From positions 1 to 21,505 of the IMG/VR virus record IMGVR_UViG_3300020477_000156: DNA of 21,505 nucleotides; one strand, given 5' to 3'. Each line of letters begins with the position of its first letter. Position 1 is the first letter of the stretch. This document shows positions 7,691-13,517 of this stretch, in pieces. Below the pieces are notes generated by a model. The model saw only the letters and a program-made list of their open reading frames with translations. It was not told the DNA's origin and did not search any database. The position numbers and the translations under genes are program-made. Source of the DNA: a virus.

Positions 7691-8236
7691 ATGATAAAGG
7701 TAAAGTCACTATACCGACGGGGCCTATACCTAGTCGACGCAGCTGCAAACGGCGGTCGACGGTGGCTCCCTTCCCGAGGGGAGGTTTCTCTAGAGGAACC
7801 AAGCCTCGGGGAGTTGGCCCAGCACAAGGCCAATCGACTAGTGAGCTACGAGGAGCCAGAGGTCGAGGAGCAATCTTCGGCCTCTGCTCCACCTCCTCCA
7901 GCCAAGCAGGAGCCAGAAGTAGCTCCAGAGCCAGAGCCTGAACAAGAAGAGACAGAAGAAGAAGATGCTCCAGAAGAGCTGGTTGTTCCCGTGGGTGCTG
8001 TTGAAGCCCACGTGTCGGCTGGTGATGATGGAGTGTTTGGTACGGAAGATGACAAGGTAGAGATTAAGAAAGCCGGTTCGAGTAAAGCCGGTGAACTTAG
8101 TCCGTCGTCCTCTAAGCTTCAGCTTCAGTCTTTGACCAAAGCTAACCTTGTTGAGATGGCAGAAGCCAACGGGATTGAAGTTACGTCTCGTATGACTAAG
8201 TCTGCAATTATCAGCAAGATTAAAGAGAGTGCATAA
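7691..8236 (+). CDS. acidic-linker protein with C-terminal SAP/Rho-N-like motif
   Basis: This 181-residue protein starts 2 bp after the capsid stop and lacks a clear ribosome site, suggesting coupling to capsid translation. The N-terminus (1-35) is basic and aromatic. Residues ~52-100 are a Glu/Pro-rich, surely disordered linker. Residues ~142-181 contain S-L-T-K-A-N-L-V-E-M-A-E-A-N-G-I, then M-T-K-S-A-I-I-S-K-I, the two-helix pattern of SAP or Rho N-terminal motifs that bind nucleic acid. Such a module tethered by a long acidic linker could bridge shell and genome, or belong to a neck protein. No family for the whole protein was recognised. Confidence 0.7.
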   Translation: MIKVKSLYRRGLYLVDAAANGGRRWLPSRGEVSLEEPSLGELAQHKANRLVSYEEPEVEEQSSASAPPPPAKQEPEVAPEPEPEQEETEEEDAPEELVVPVGAVEAHVSAGDDGVFGTEDDKVEIKKAGSSKAGELSPSSSKLQLQSLTKANLVEMAEANGIEVTSRMTKSAIISKIKESA

Positions 8237-8238
8237 AC

Positions 8239-8505
8239 ATGGCACGCAGCATAGCTATCGCAGGGCAAATACTCGGTCCGGGGCAGCTTGCTGAGGTCCC
8301 AGAAGCTAACTGGTCAGGCGCTGACGAAGAATGGGTCAAACGTGGCCTTGTCAGCGTCCTGACCAGGGCTAATGGGGTTGTCGTTGTTAAGAGCAATCTT
8401 CCCGCAGAGCGTGTCTCTGCTCCCGTCCCTCCTCCCTCTGCTTCGGAAGATGAGGAGGAGAAGCCGAAAAGAAAAACTCGTCGACGGGCTAAGAAGAGCG
8501 AATGA
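8239..8505 (+). CDS. short protein with very basic tail
   Basis: This 88-residue protein begins 2 bp after the preceding stop. The N-terminal half (I-A-I-A-G-Q-I-L-G-P-G-Q, then E-E-W-V-K-R-G-L-V-S-V-L) looks like a small folded beta/alpha unit. A Pro/Ser/Glu linker follows, and the last 16 residues are mostly Lys/Arg (K-P-K-R-K-T-R-R-R-A-K-K), suited to contacting DNA. Its stop overlaps the next ATG (ATGA). The short N-terminal domain after a capsid gene resembles small head or connector accessory proteins seen in many phages, but the similarity is general only. Confidence 0.65.
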   Translation: MARSIAIAGQILGPGQLAEVPEANWSGADEEWVKRGLVSVLTRANGVVVVKSNLPAERVSAPVPPPSASEDEEEKPKRKTRRRAKKSE

Positions 8506-8984
8506 CAACGGATACGGTCCCACGCCTTGATATCGATACGTTCAGGGAGATGGTCCGCTCTTATATGCGAGACTATCCTGAGTTGAATCGTTTACTAGAC
8601 GGGCAGGAGACTGGTGACCGGCTGCTAGACACTTGCATTATGTTGGGTGTGGATTACTTCAACGTGAACCATGCTCCCACAACAATAACCCTAGAAACTT
8701 TTCCTTCTTTGAAGCTGCTCTTGCTTCTTACTGTGTGTGAGGTGTTAGAGTCCGTTATGCTTTTGAAGGCTCGCAACAGCCTTGTATATAGCGATAGTGG
8801 TTTTAATGTGAATAACGAGGGGAATATCGCTCTTTACCAGGGTCTTTTGCAGGCTTTTAGGGCACAATCGGAAGTCCTTTTGGATCGAGTGAAAGTTTCG
8901 TTGAATATCATGCAGAACTTCGGTAGTTCGATTAGTTCTGAGTACTCCGTCTTATCCGGTTGGGTAGACGATTATTACGGTTGA
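8502..8984 (+). CDS. probable head-tail connector/neck protein
   Basis: This 160-residue protein overlaps the preceding gene by 4 bp. It is mostly helical: F-R-E-M-V-R-S-Y-M-R-D-Y-P-E-L-N (14-29), then a hydrophobic helix rich in Leu (about 69-87: SLKLLLLLTVCEVLESVML), then a polar C-terminal helix and a Trp/Tyr-rich end (G-W-V-D-D-Y-Y-G). Size, helical content and position after the capsid block resemble gp6-like head-tail adaptors, which sit under the portal. The Leu-rich stretch could be mistaken for a membrane segment but contains charged residues and fits a buried helix. The assignment rests mainly on context. Confidence 0.5.
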   Translation: MTTDTVPRLDIDTFREMVRSYMRDYPELNRLLDGQETGDRLLDTCIMLGVDYFNVNHAPTTITLETFPSLKLLLLLTVCEVLESVMLLKARNSLVYSDSGFNVNNEGNIALYQGLLQAFRAQSEVLLDRVKVSLNIMQNFGSSISSEYSVLSGWVDDYYG

Positions 8985-8993
8985 GTTTTTCCC

Positions 8994-9008
8994 GGGAGCG
9001 CGTCTCCC
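8994..9008. other. small intergenic hairpin
   Basis: GGGAG (8994-8998) pairs with CTCCC (9004-9008) around a 5-nt loop in the 44-bp gap between the connector-like gene and the gene at 9029. No T tract follows on either strand, so it is unlikely to be a simple terminator. It could be an RNA-processing or stability element. Confidence 0.3.
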
Positions 9009-9028
9009 ACTAAACCTGGAGAATGAAA

Positions 9029-9466
9029 ATGTTTGGTGAAGACATGGATCTAACCAAGATCAGCGCTGCCGATTTCCTTGCTGCTCTGGAGCAGGCTGAG
9101 ACAGCCGAGACTGAGACCACCGAGGAAGTAGAGAAGACTGCTTCTCAGGTCGTTTCTGAGCTTACTGATGAGGACCTCGAGAAGATTTCTGCTGAGGACC
9201 TGATGGAGCTTCTGGCTGCCGTTGAGCAGGAAGAGGCTGTAGCCGAGAAGACCGCTGCCCTTCAGGGTGGTGACTACGATGGCTATGCCCTTGCCGGCGA
9301 GGTCATGGGAACTGCGATGGCTGAGGCCTTTGCTGCGAACATGAACAAGATGGCTGCTGATGAGGCCCCGGAAGAGGAAGTTGACCTGAGTCAGATTTCC
9401 GCTGCCGAGCTTCTGAATGCCATCGCCGAGATGGAGCAGGAAGAGGGTCAGTCCCCTTTAGCCTAA
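9029..9466 (+). CDS. acidic protein with three ISAAELL-type repeats
   Basis: This 145-residue protein is very acidic and has almost no basic residues outside the K-T-A segments. Three copies of a short helix repeat: K-I-S-A-A-D-F-L-A-A-L-E-Q-A-E (10-24), K-I-S-A-E-D-L-M-E-L-L (52-62) and Q-I-S-A-A-E-L-L-N-A-I (122-132). E-K-T-A occurs at 35-38 and 73-76. Y-A-L-A-G-E-V-M-G-T-A-M-A-E-A-F (86-101) resembles the LGRxMA segment of other small proteins here. The ATG at 9029 is preferred to one at 9023 because GGAG (9018-9021) is 7 nt before it but only 1 nt before the other. Acidity, repeats and E-K-T-A suggest an internal head or scaffold-like protein, but this is inference. Confidence 0.72.
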   Translation: MFGEDMDLTKISAADFLAALEQAETAETETTEEVEKTASQVVSELTDEDLEKISAEDLMELLAAVEQEEAVAEKTAALQGGDYDGYALAGEVMGTAMAEAFAANMNKMAADEAPEEEVDLSQISAAELLNAIAEMEQEEGQSPLA

Positions 9467-9504
9467 GCGGCGAAGAGAAGGTTGGCTCTGCTGGAGCCGC
9501 GCTC

Positions 9505-9729
9505 ATGAAGCTGCTGGGTAGGGCTGGGAAGTCTGTCTCAAGAGCTACAGGGCTGCACGATTTTCGTCGCTATCAAGCACTAAAGGGCCTTCAGGGACCC
9601 CTTACGAAGGATCAGTCTGCAAAGCTTGAGAAGCTTATGAAACTGCGGTTAGCGAGAGCTAAGCGTAGAGGCCTCCTTACTGCCGGTGCTGGTGGTACTG
9701 GTCTTGCTCTAGGAAGCATGGGCGACTGA
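9505..9729 (+). CDS. very small basic protein with C-terminal Gly-rich segment
   Basis: This 74-residue protein is strongly basic over residues 1-55 (KLLGRAGKSVSR, then KLEKLMKLRLARAKRRG). It ends in an apolar Gly/Ala stretch (57-70, LLTAGAGGTGLALG). GGAG stands about 8 nt before the ATG, inside a small GGCTC/GAGCC stem (9484-9498). Its stop overlaps the next ATG (TGATG). The basic body plus Gly-rich tail is shared with neighbours at 2068, 10715 and 12426. Such proteins could coat DNA, insert into membranes during ejection, or both. No family was recognised. Confidence 0.6.
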   Translation: MKLLGRAGKSVSRATGLHDFRRYQALKGLQGPLTKDQSAKLEKLMKLRLARAKRRGLLTAGAGGTGLALGSMGD

Positions 9730-10259
9730 TGGAACAGCAGGTCTTCTCTGCAACCTTCGTAAAGGAGGTTTCCGATTCTCTCGGTGCAGAGAAGACAGCT
9801 ACTGTTCTAGGTCCTGCTACTCGAAGTATTGGTCGTGGGGTTGGTGAGCTAGCCAAACGGTTTTTATCCAGTGTCTCCGGGAAAACTACTGCAGATAAGG
9901 CTCTTGCGTTAGCAAAGCATCCTGCGATCAAGGCTTACTTTCCTGACCAGACTGAGGCGCAGATAATCAAGCGTCTTCGGGCTGGGAAGCTAGGTGAGGG
10001 GATTCGCTATACGGCTAAGGGGACTCAGAAGGTTGTTCCTGTTCCAGGGGCACCGAACAAGAAGATGCTTGAAAGGGTGAATCCTTTCGAGGGTCAGGGG
10101 TACAATCCCGAAGTTGTTAAGAAGCTCCAAGACCTTGCGAAGGCAAGAGGAGTTCAGAAGGTTACTCGTTTAGCTACACTTGGTGGAGCTGGTTACGGGT
10201 ATTCGAAGTATAAGAAGACCAGGCCACGCCTCTCTACCTACGGTGGATACGGCTACTAA
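9729..10259 (+). CDS. basic accessory virion protein with FVKEV/EKTA N-terminus
   Basis: This 176-residue protein overlaps the preceding stop by one base (TGATG). The N-terminus holds T-F-V-K-E-V-S (9-15) and then A-E-K-T-A-T-V-L-G (20-28), two short motifs that recur in other proteins of the window. The rest is basic and mixed, with K-H-P-A-I-K-A-Y-F-P-D-Q-T-E-A-Q-I-I-K-R-L near the middle. A Gly/Tyr-rich end follows (A-T-L-G-G-A-G-Y-G-Y, then K-Y-K-K-T-R-P-R and Y-G-G-Y-G-Y). The N-terminus looks like a removable targeting peptide. An internal, packaged protein is the favoured reading; no enzymatic motif is visible. Confidence 0.65.
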   Translation: MEQQVFSATFVKEVSDSLGAEKTATVLGPATRSIGRGVGELAKRFLSSVSGKTTADKALALAKHPAIKAYFPDQTEAQIIKRLRAGKLGEGIRYTAKGTQKVVPVPGAPNKKMLERVNPFEGQGYNPEVVKKLQDLAKARGVQKVTRLATLGGAGYGYSKYKKTRPRLSTYGGYGY

Positions 10260-10272
10260 CTGTGAGGATCAA

Positions 10273-10704
10273 ATGAACAGGGCATTAGCAGAGCTGTACG
10301 GGACAGTATCCCGAGAAACGCTTAACAAGATGGCCTCTGCTGCTGGTGAAGTTGAGACTAGTGATGAACTAGACCTCTCCAACATCTCTGCAGCCGAGCT
10401 TCTTAACCTCCTCTCCGCAGACGACGTTGATGTCGATGCAGAGCCGGTCGAAGAGAAGACCGCTGAGGTTGAGACTTCTGCCGAGTCGGTAGAGGATTCT
10501 GATGAGGGCGAAGAGAAGGTTGCTTTCAGCGACGACGAATTCATGCAGTATGACACTCTGGGTCGCATCATGGCGCACCAGGTATACGCTGAGCTCGACG
10601 ATGCAGGGACTGAGACCACGGATGAGTCTGAGAAGGTTGCAGAAGACGCTGCCTCTCAGGCCGACCGACTTCGCAGTGTCTTGATCGGCAAGCTCTCCGA
10701 GTAA
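10273..10704 (+). CDS. acidic protein of the LGRxMA/ISAAELL family
   Basis: In this 143-residue protein the ATG at 10273 has GAGG about 7 nt upstream; an earlier in-frame start at 10180 would lie inside the preceding gene. Recognisable parts are N-K-M-A-S (18-22), L-S-N-I-S-A-A-E-L-L-N-L-L (35-47) and E-K-T-A at 61-64. E-K-V-A follows at 81-84, then Y-D-T-L-G-R-I-M-A-H-Q-V-Y-A-E-L (93-108), another E-K-V-A (120-123) and the C-terminal D-R-L-R-S-V-L-I-G-K-L-S-E (131-143). It combines segments seen separately in the proteins at 9029, 16703 and 5261, so it links them into one family. Strongly acidic between motifs. Likely an internal head or scaffold-type protein; the function is unknown. Confidence 0.72.
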   Translation: MNRALAELYGTVSRETLNKMASAAGEVETSDELDLSNISAAELLNLLSADDVDVDAEPVEEKTAEVETSAESVEDSDEGEEKVAFSDDEFMQYDTLGRIMAHQVYAELDDAGTETTDESEKVAEDAASQADRLRSVLIGKLSE

Positions 10705-10714
10705 GGAGAGAACG

Positions 10715-11521
10715 ATGCGCAGCCCCTTTGCTGGCTTTGTAAAGGAAGCTGCGTCTCGAGGTCGAGAGAAGTACCTTAGAGCACAGACGCAGGCGCACCT
10801 TCCCATGCAGGAGAGGGTGCGCTTGTATCGTTCTGGCCTACAGGAGCACCCAAAGAGAAAAGAGTTCACCTCTGGAGCAACCAAGGGGGCTTTAGGTTAT
10901 GGACTTGCTATTGGAGTGCCTGCTAGTCGTGCTTTGGACGGTAGGGCAGCTCAAGAGTTGGCGAGTCTAGTTGCTTCTGGTGGAGCAAGTTCTAACGACC
11001 TACAGTGGCTGACTTCTAAAGGGGTTCTCGATAAGAAGCAGTTTGGCAGCCGAGAGGTCCCTAGAACGCGAATGCAGCGTTTCAAGAGGGTGACCCCGAA
11101 GCGAGAGACGGTTGTCACCTCGGACTCCATTCTGAAGGCGTTCAGGCCCCGAGCGGTATATCGAGCCGCAGGAGAGGTCAATGTTCAGGCCTTAAAGGGT
11201 TTGGGATCTCCAGTCTCTCCTCCTGTAGAGGCTTTCCTTCGAAGAGCTAATACTCGGAAGTTGGGAGCAGCGCTCCTTGCTCTTGGGGTAGGTGCTGGTC
11301 TTGGTGGGATGACCGAGTTGACCAAGTACAAGGACATCAAGAAGACCGATAAGCAACTTGCTAAGAAGCTTCTCCGGGGTGACCTCTCTCAGAGAGCCTT
11401 TACAGACGATCTCGTCAAGTATGTCTTTGCTCCTATGGCACTTGGGTCAGCTATGTCTCGAGTAGGTCCTGCTATTGCTGGTCAGAAAGATCTAGCAAGA
11501 CTCTTCAGGGGAATGCGGTGA
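10715..11521 (+). CDS. basic protein with FVKEA N-terminus and two Gly-rich hydrophobic segments
   Basis: This 268-residue protein has AAGGAGAG before the ATG. Residues 1-25 read M-R-S-P-F-A-G-F-V-K-E-A-A-S-R, resembling the E-F-I-x-E-A capsid-targeting sequence of T4 internal head proteins in pattern. Gly/Ala-rich apolar stretches lie at 54-74 (GATKGALGYGLAIGVPA) and 183-200 (LGAALLALGVGAGLGGM). Between them is a basic region (P-R-T-R-M-Q-R-F-K-R). The stop overlaps the next GTG start. This layout would suit an ejected protein that inserts in the host membrane, or a DNA-binding core protein. Family not recognised. Confidence 0.67.
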   Translation: MRSPFAGFVKEAASRGREKYLRAQTQAHLPMQERVRLYRSGLQEHPKRKEFTSGATKGALGYGLAIGVPASRALDGRAAQELASLVASGGASSNDLQWLTSKGVLDKKQFGSREVPRTRMQRFKRVTPKRETVVTSDSILKAFRPRAVYRAAGEVNVQALKGLGSPVSPPVEAFLRRANTRKLGAALLALGVGAGLGGMTELTKYKDIKKTDKQLAKKLLRGDLSQRAFTDDLVKYVFAPMALGSAMSRVGPAIAGQKDLARLFRGMR

Positions 11522-12423
11522 TTTACGTCACAGCTATTCGGATCGAGTTTATCACTCGAGAAGTTCTGCGGATTAATTGGGAGATTCGTGACCACTTCGA
11601 GACCATAGGTAACTACCGATTTACGGTTCTTAGGTCGAACTCCCCAGAAGGTCCGTATGTAGCTGTTTCTCCGGCTCTGACTGATACCTACGTTTTTGAT
11701 GACATCAGTGTAGATATGCATTCTCTTCATAGAGAGTGGTACTACCAGATTCAGGTAGTTAACGCGGTAACAGCAGAGACCGTGGTGTACGGAGCTAATG
11801 ACCCAGATGAGACCTATCTAAATGGTGCTCGACCAGGTGGTGTAGCTCCCCAGGCTCCACCAGATAAGATTGTCACCGAGTCTAGGTATCGCCTAAATCT
11901 GGTTCTTAAAGAGTTTAGTGGGCGGCGGGTACTTTGGTTCCCGAAGCGTACTTTTGGTCAGCTCTGCACAAACTGTGTAGACGAGCTGACTCAAAAGAGG
12001 ATGCAGAGTCGTTGTCTTGAGTGTTATGGCTCTTCTTTTTCTGGGGGGTACTTTAACCCCGTAGAGATCTACGCTCAGATGGGTCCTTCTATTGATAAGG
12101 ATATTCTGCACTGGATAGGGCAGATCGAACCTAGACAGTCCGTCATACTTATTAATGGTGTCTACCGACCAAAGCCGGGCGACTTGCTTTGCGAAGTAGA
12201 AGGTCGTCGGTGGATAATCGACCGGGTACAGCCGACAGAGAAGCTACGTTCCAGGGTTCGTAACACGATGGTTGCGCACGAACTTACCAAGGGCGAGGTA
12301 GAATTTGATATACGAGTTAACTGGAGTAGAGACAGTCTTACGGCAAGTCCCTTGAGGCAGTTTCTTCCAGTAACTGATGTAGAATCCTATCGGTCTGCTC
12401 TGAGCGACATCAACCAGGTTTAG
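11518..12423 (+). CDS. neck/connector-like protein with FN3-like domain and Cys4 motif
   Basis: This 301-residue protein starts at GTG in a 4-bp overlap (GTGA). Residues ~4-95 show the strand pattern of a fibronectin-III/Ig-like domain (V-L-R-I-N-W, then Y-R-F-T-V-L-R-S-N-S-P-E-G-P-Y, then W-Y-Y-Q-I-Q-V-V-N-A). Cys150-x2-Cys153-x12-Cys166-x2-Cys169 is a probable zinc ribbon. The C-terminal part (176-275) is beta-rich, with G-D-L-L-C-E-V-E-G-R-R-W-I-I-D-R-V near 221-237. It looks like a head-closure or adaptor type fold. No E-K-T-A motif is present, unlike the head proteins. Position between the connector-like gene and the tail terminator fits a neck component. The domains are reasonably clear; the neck role is inferred. 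Confidence 0.6.
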   Translation: MIYVTAIRIEFITREVLRINWEIRDHFETIGNYRFTVLRSNSPEGPYVAVSPALTDTYVFDDISVDMHSLHREWYYQIQVVNAVTAETVVYGANDPDETYLNGARPGGVAPQAPPDKIVTESRYRLNLVLKEFSGRRVLWFPKRTFGQLCTNCVDELTQKRMQSRCLECYGSSFSGGYFNPVEIYAQMGPSIDKDILHWIGQIEPRQSVILINGVYRPKPGDLLCEVEGRRWIIDRVQPTEKLRSRVRNTMVAHELTKGEVEFDIRVNWSRDSLTASPLRQFLPVTDVESYRSALSDINQV

Positions 12424-12425
12424 TT

Positions 12426-12992
12426 ATGCACAAGTTGATTCCTGCGAAGTACTTAATGCCTAAGCTAGGTAGTCAGCGTCCGGATAACGTATCCCCGGCT
12501 GTGTGGCAGGTAGTGACTCGCCAACCAACTAAAGATGAGAAACAAAAGCGATTAAACAAGTTGATTGCTGCAACTGCGTTGGCTGGTGGGGTAGGCTTTG
12601 CAGGTGGCAAGATGTTATCTCGAGTACTTCAGGGGTCTAAGTATTCTCCCAAGGAGCTCAAGAGACTTCGTCGGGCTGTAGTACTGCTGGGTCTGTTGGG
12701 TTCGCCTCCTGCAACCTACATGATTGGAAGGAAGGCATACGTTGGTAACCCGGTCACAGAACTACGAGCAGTTACTCACGGCAGTAAGGCAGTACAACCC
12801 GGTAACCGGGGACTGGATGAGGGACTCCACCCACATCCTCCTAAGGTTCCTGCGGGACTTGTATTTCCAGCACGACCCCCAGGACTTCCACTGGGAGCCC
12901 TCCCAGGAAGCCACAGAGGTGGAAATCCGGGCGACGCGGACAGTCGATATAAGTACGTTGGAACGCCGGCCCGCCATCCTGGTGCATCGTAA
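12426..12992 (+). CDS. basic Gly-rich membrane-like protein with overprinted C-terminus
   Basis: This 188-residue reading frame starts 2 bp after the preceding stop. Residues 1-105 look genuine: a basic N-terminus, L-I-A-A-T-A-L-A-G-G-V-G-F-A-G-G (46-61), basic K-E-L-K-R-L-R-R, then A-V-V-L-L-G-L-L-G-S-P-P (84-95). From about residue 106 it runs in a different frame through the start of the tail-terminator gene, and the residues become Pro/Gly/His-rich, as expected of an out-of-frame reading. Either the ancestral stop was lost and the tail is an overprinted extension, or a sequence error moved the frame. The body resembles other Gly-zipper proteins of this window. Function unknown. Confidence 0.5.
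   Translation: MHKLIPAKYLMPKLGSQRPDNVSPAVWQVVTRQPTKDEKQKRLNKLIAATALAGGVGFAGGKMLSRVLQGSKYSPKELKRLRRAVVLLGLLGSPPATYMIGRKAYVGNPVTELRAVTHGSKAVQPGNRGLDEGLHPHPPKVPAGLVFPARPPGLPLGALPGSHRGGNPGDADSRYKYVGTPARHPGAS
12726..12735 (+). promoter_or_regulatory. ribosome binding site fixing a TTG start
   Basis: GGAAGGAAGG ends 6 nt before TTG at 12742. This purine block is the best Shine-Dalgarno match near the start of the next gene and favours TTG 12742 over TTG 12724, which it overlaps. It lies inside the coding frame of the preceding gene. Confidence 0.6.
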
Positions 12993-13506
12993 CCAGTTCC
13001 GGTACGGTGTGACCTCGGTTGATTTGAAGCGTGATTTAGACATGACTACAGGGAACTACACAGAGATGGATCTAGTAGCTGGGAGCTACACAATCCACTG
13101 TTTGTCCCCTGAAGGACTAGAAGCCGAGAGGTTGGCCCTGATTACTGCTCGAGGGCTGCGACATTTTCGCCAGAATCTAAAACTTGCAGGGTTTTTTCAG
13201 GTAGGTCGTTCGATTACTATTGGCGAAGAGCAAGATGCGTATAAGGTGATTCAAGATCAAGCAAAGAATCAATATGTTGATGTTCCAGTAGCCTTTCCTG
13301 TTTATTACCAAGAAGGTGTTACTATCACTCGGCCGACATCTGGTCAGACTCTGGCCGATGAGATTGACATTACTTTGCGAGGTCGTGGTACTAAGATTGA
13401 CGACAAGAACAGAGAACTCCCGTATTATCCTGCACAAGTGGATGGGCAAGGCAATCCTTCCGGTCCGAACATCGTTGTGCAGCAATCTCAGCTGGATAAC
13501 AGCTAG
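12742..13506 (+). CDS. probable tail terminator/tail completion protein
   Basis: This 254-residue protein starts at TTG with a strong upstream purine block. An N-terminal helical part (Q-N-Y-E-Q-L-L-T-A-V-R-Q-Y, then H-I-L-L-R-F-L-R-D-L-Y-F-Q) is followed by beta-rich segments (R-P-A-I-L-V-H-R-N-Q-F-R-Y-G-V). A helix then holds E-R-L-A-L-I-T-A-R-G-L-R-H-F-R-Q-N-L, and a final beta/turn part is Thr/Gly-rich. The gene ends 11 bp before the sheath gene. Proteins of this size and position in contractile-tail phages are tail terminators or sheath-terminating neck proteins. The first 251 bp overlap the preceding reading frame; this frame is the clearly coding one. Assigned by context and fold pattern, not by motif. 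Confidence 0.55.
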   Translation: MVTRSQNYEQLLTAVRQYNPVTGDWMRDSTHILLRFLRDLYFQHDPQDFHWEPSQEATEVEIRATRTVDISTLERRPAILVHRNQFRYGVTSVDLKRDLDMTTGNYTEMDLVAGSYTIHCLSPEGLEAERLALITARGLRHFRQNLKLAGFFQVGRSITIGEEQDAYKVIQDQAKNQYVDVPVAFPVYYQEGVTITRPTSGQTLADEIDITLRGRGTKIDDKNRELPYYPAQVDGQGNPSGPNIVVQQSQLDNS

Positions 13507-13517
13507 GAGACGTAAAA

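Noticed and set aside
6630-7892. A 420-residue open frame on the minus strand opposite the capsid gene
   Set aside because: It is antisense to a clear capsid gene with a strong ribosome site; its Leu/Arg/Asp-rich composition is what the reverse complement of C-ending codons gives.
8770-8830. Membrane protein call for the 8502 gene because of its Leu-rich helix
   Set aside because: The helix contains Lys and Glu residues and the context is a connector; a buried soluble helix is more likely.
9023-9028. An earlier ATG for the acidic repeat protein
   Set aside because: The GGAG site is only 1 nt before it, so ATG 9029 is the better start.
12426-13506. A programmed +1 frameshift fusing the Gly-rich protein to the tail terminator
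   Set aside because: No slippery sequence or stimulatory structure is visible, and the downstream gene has its own Shine-Dalgarno and TTG start.
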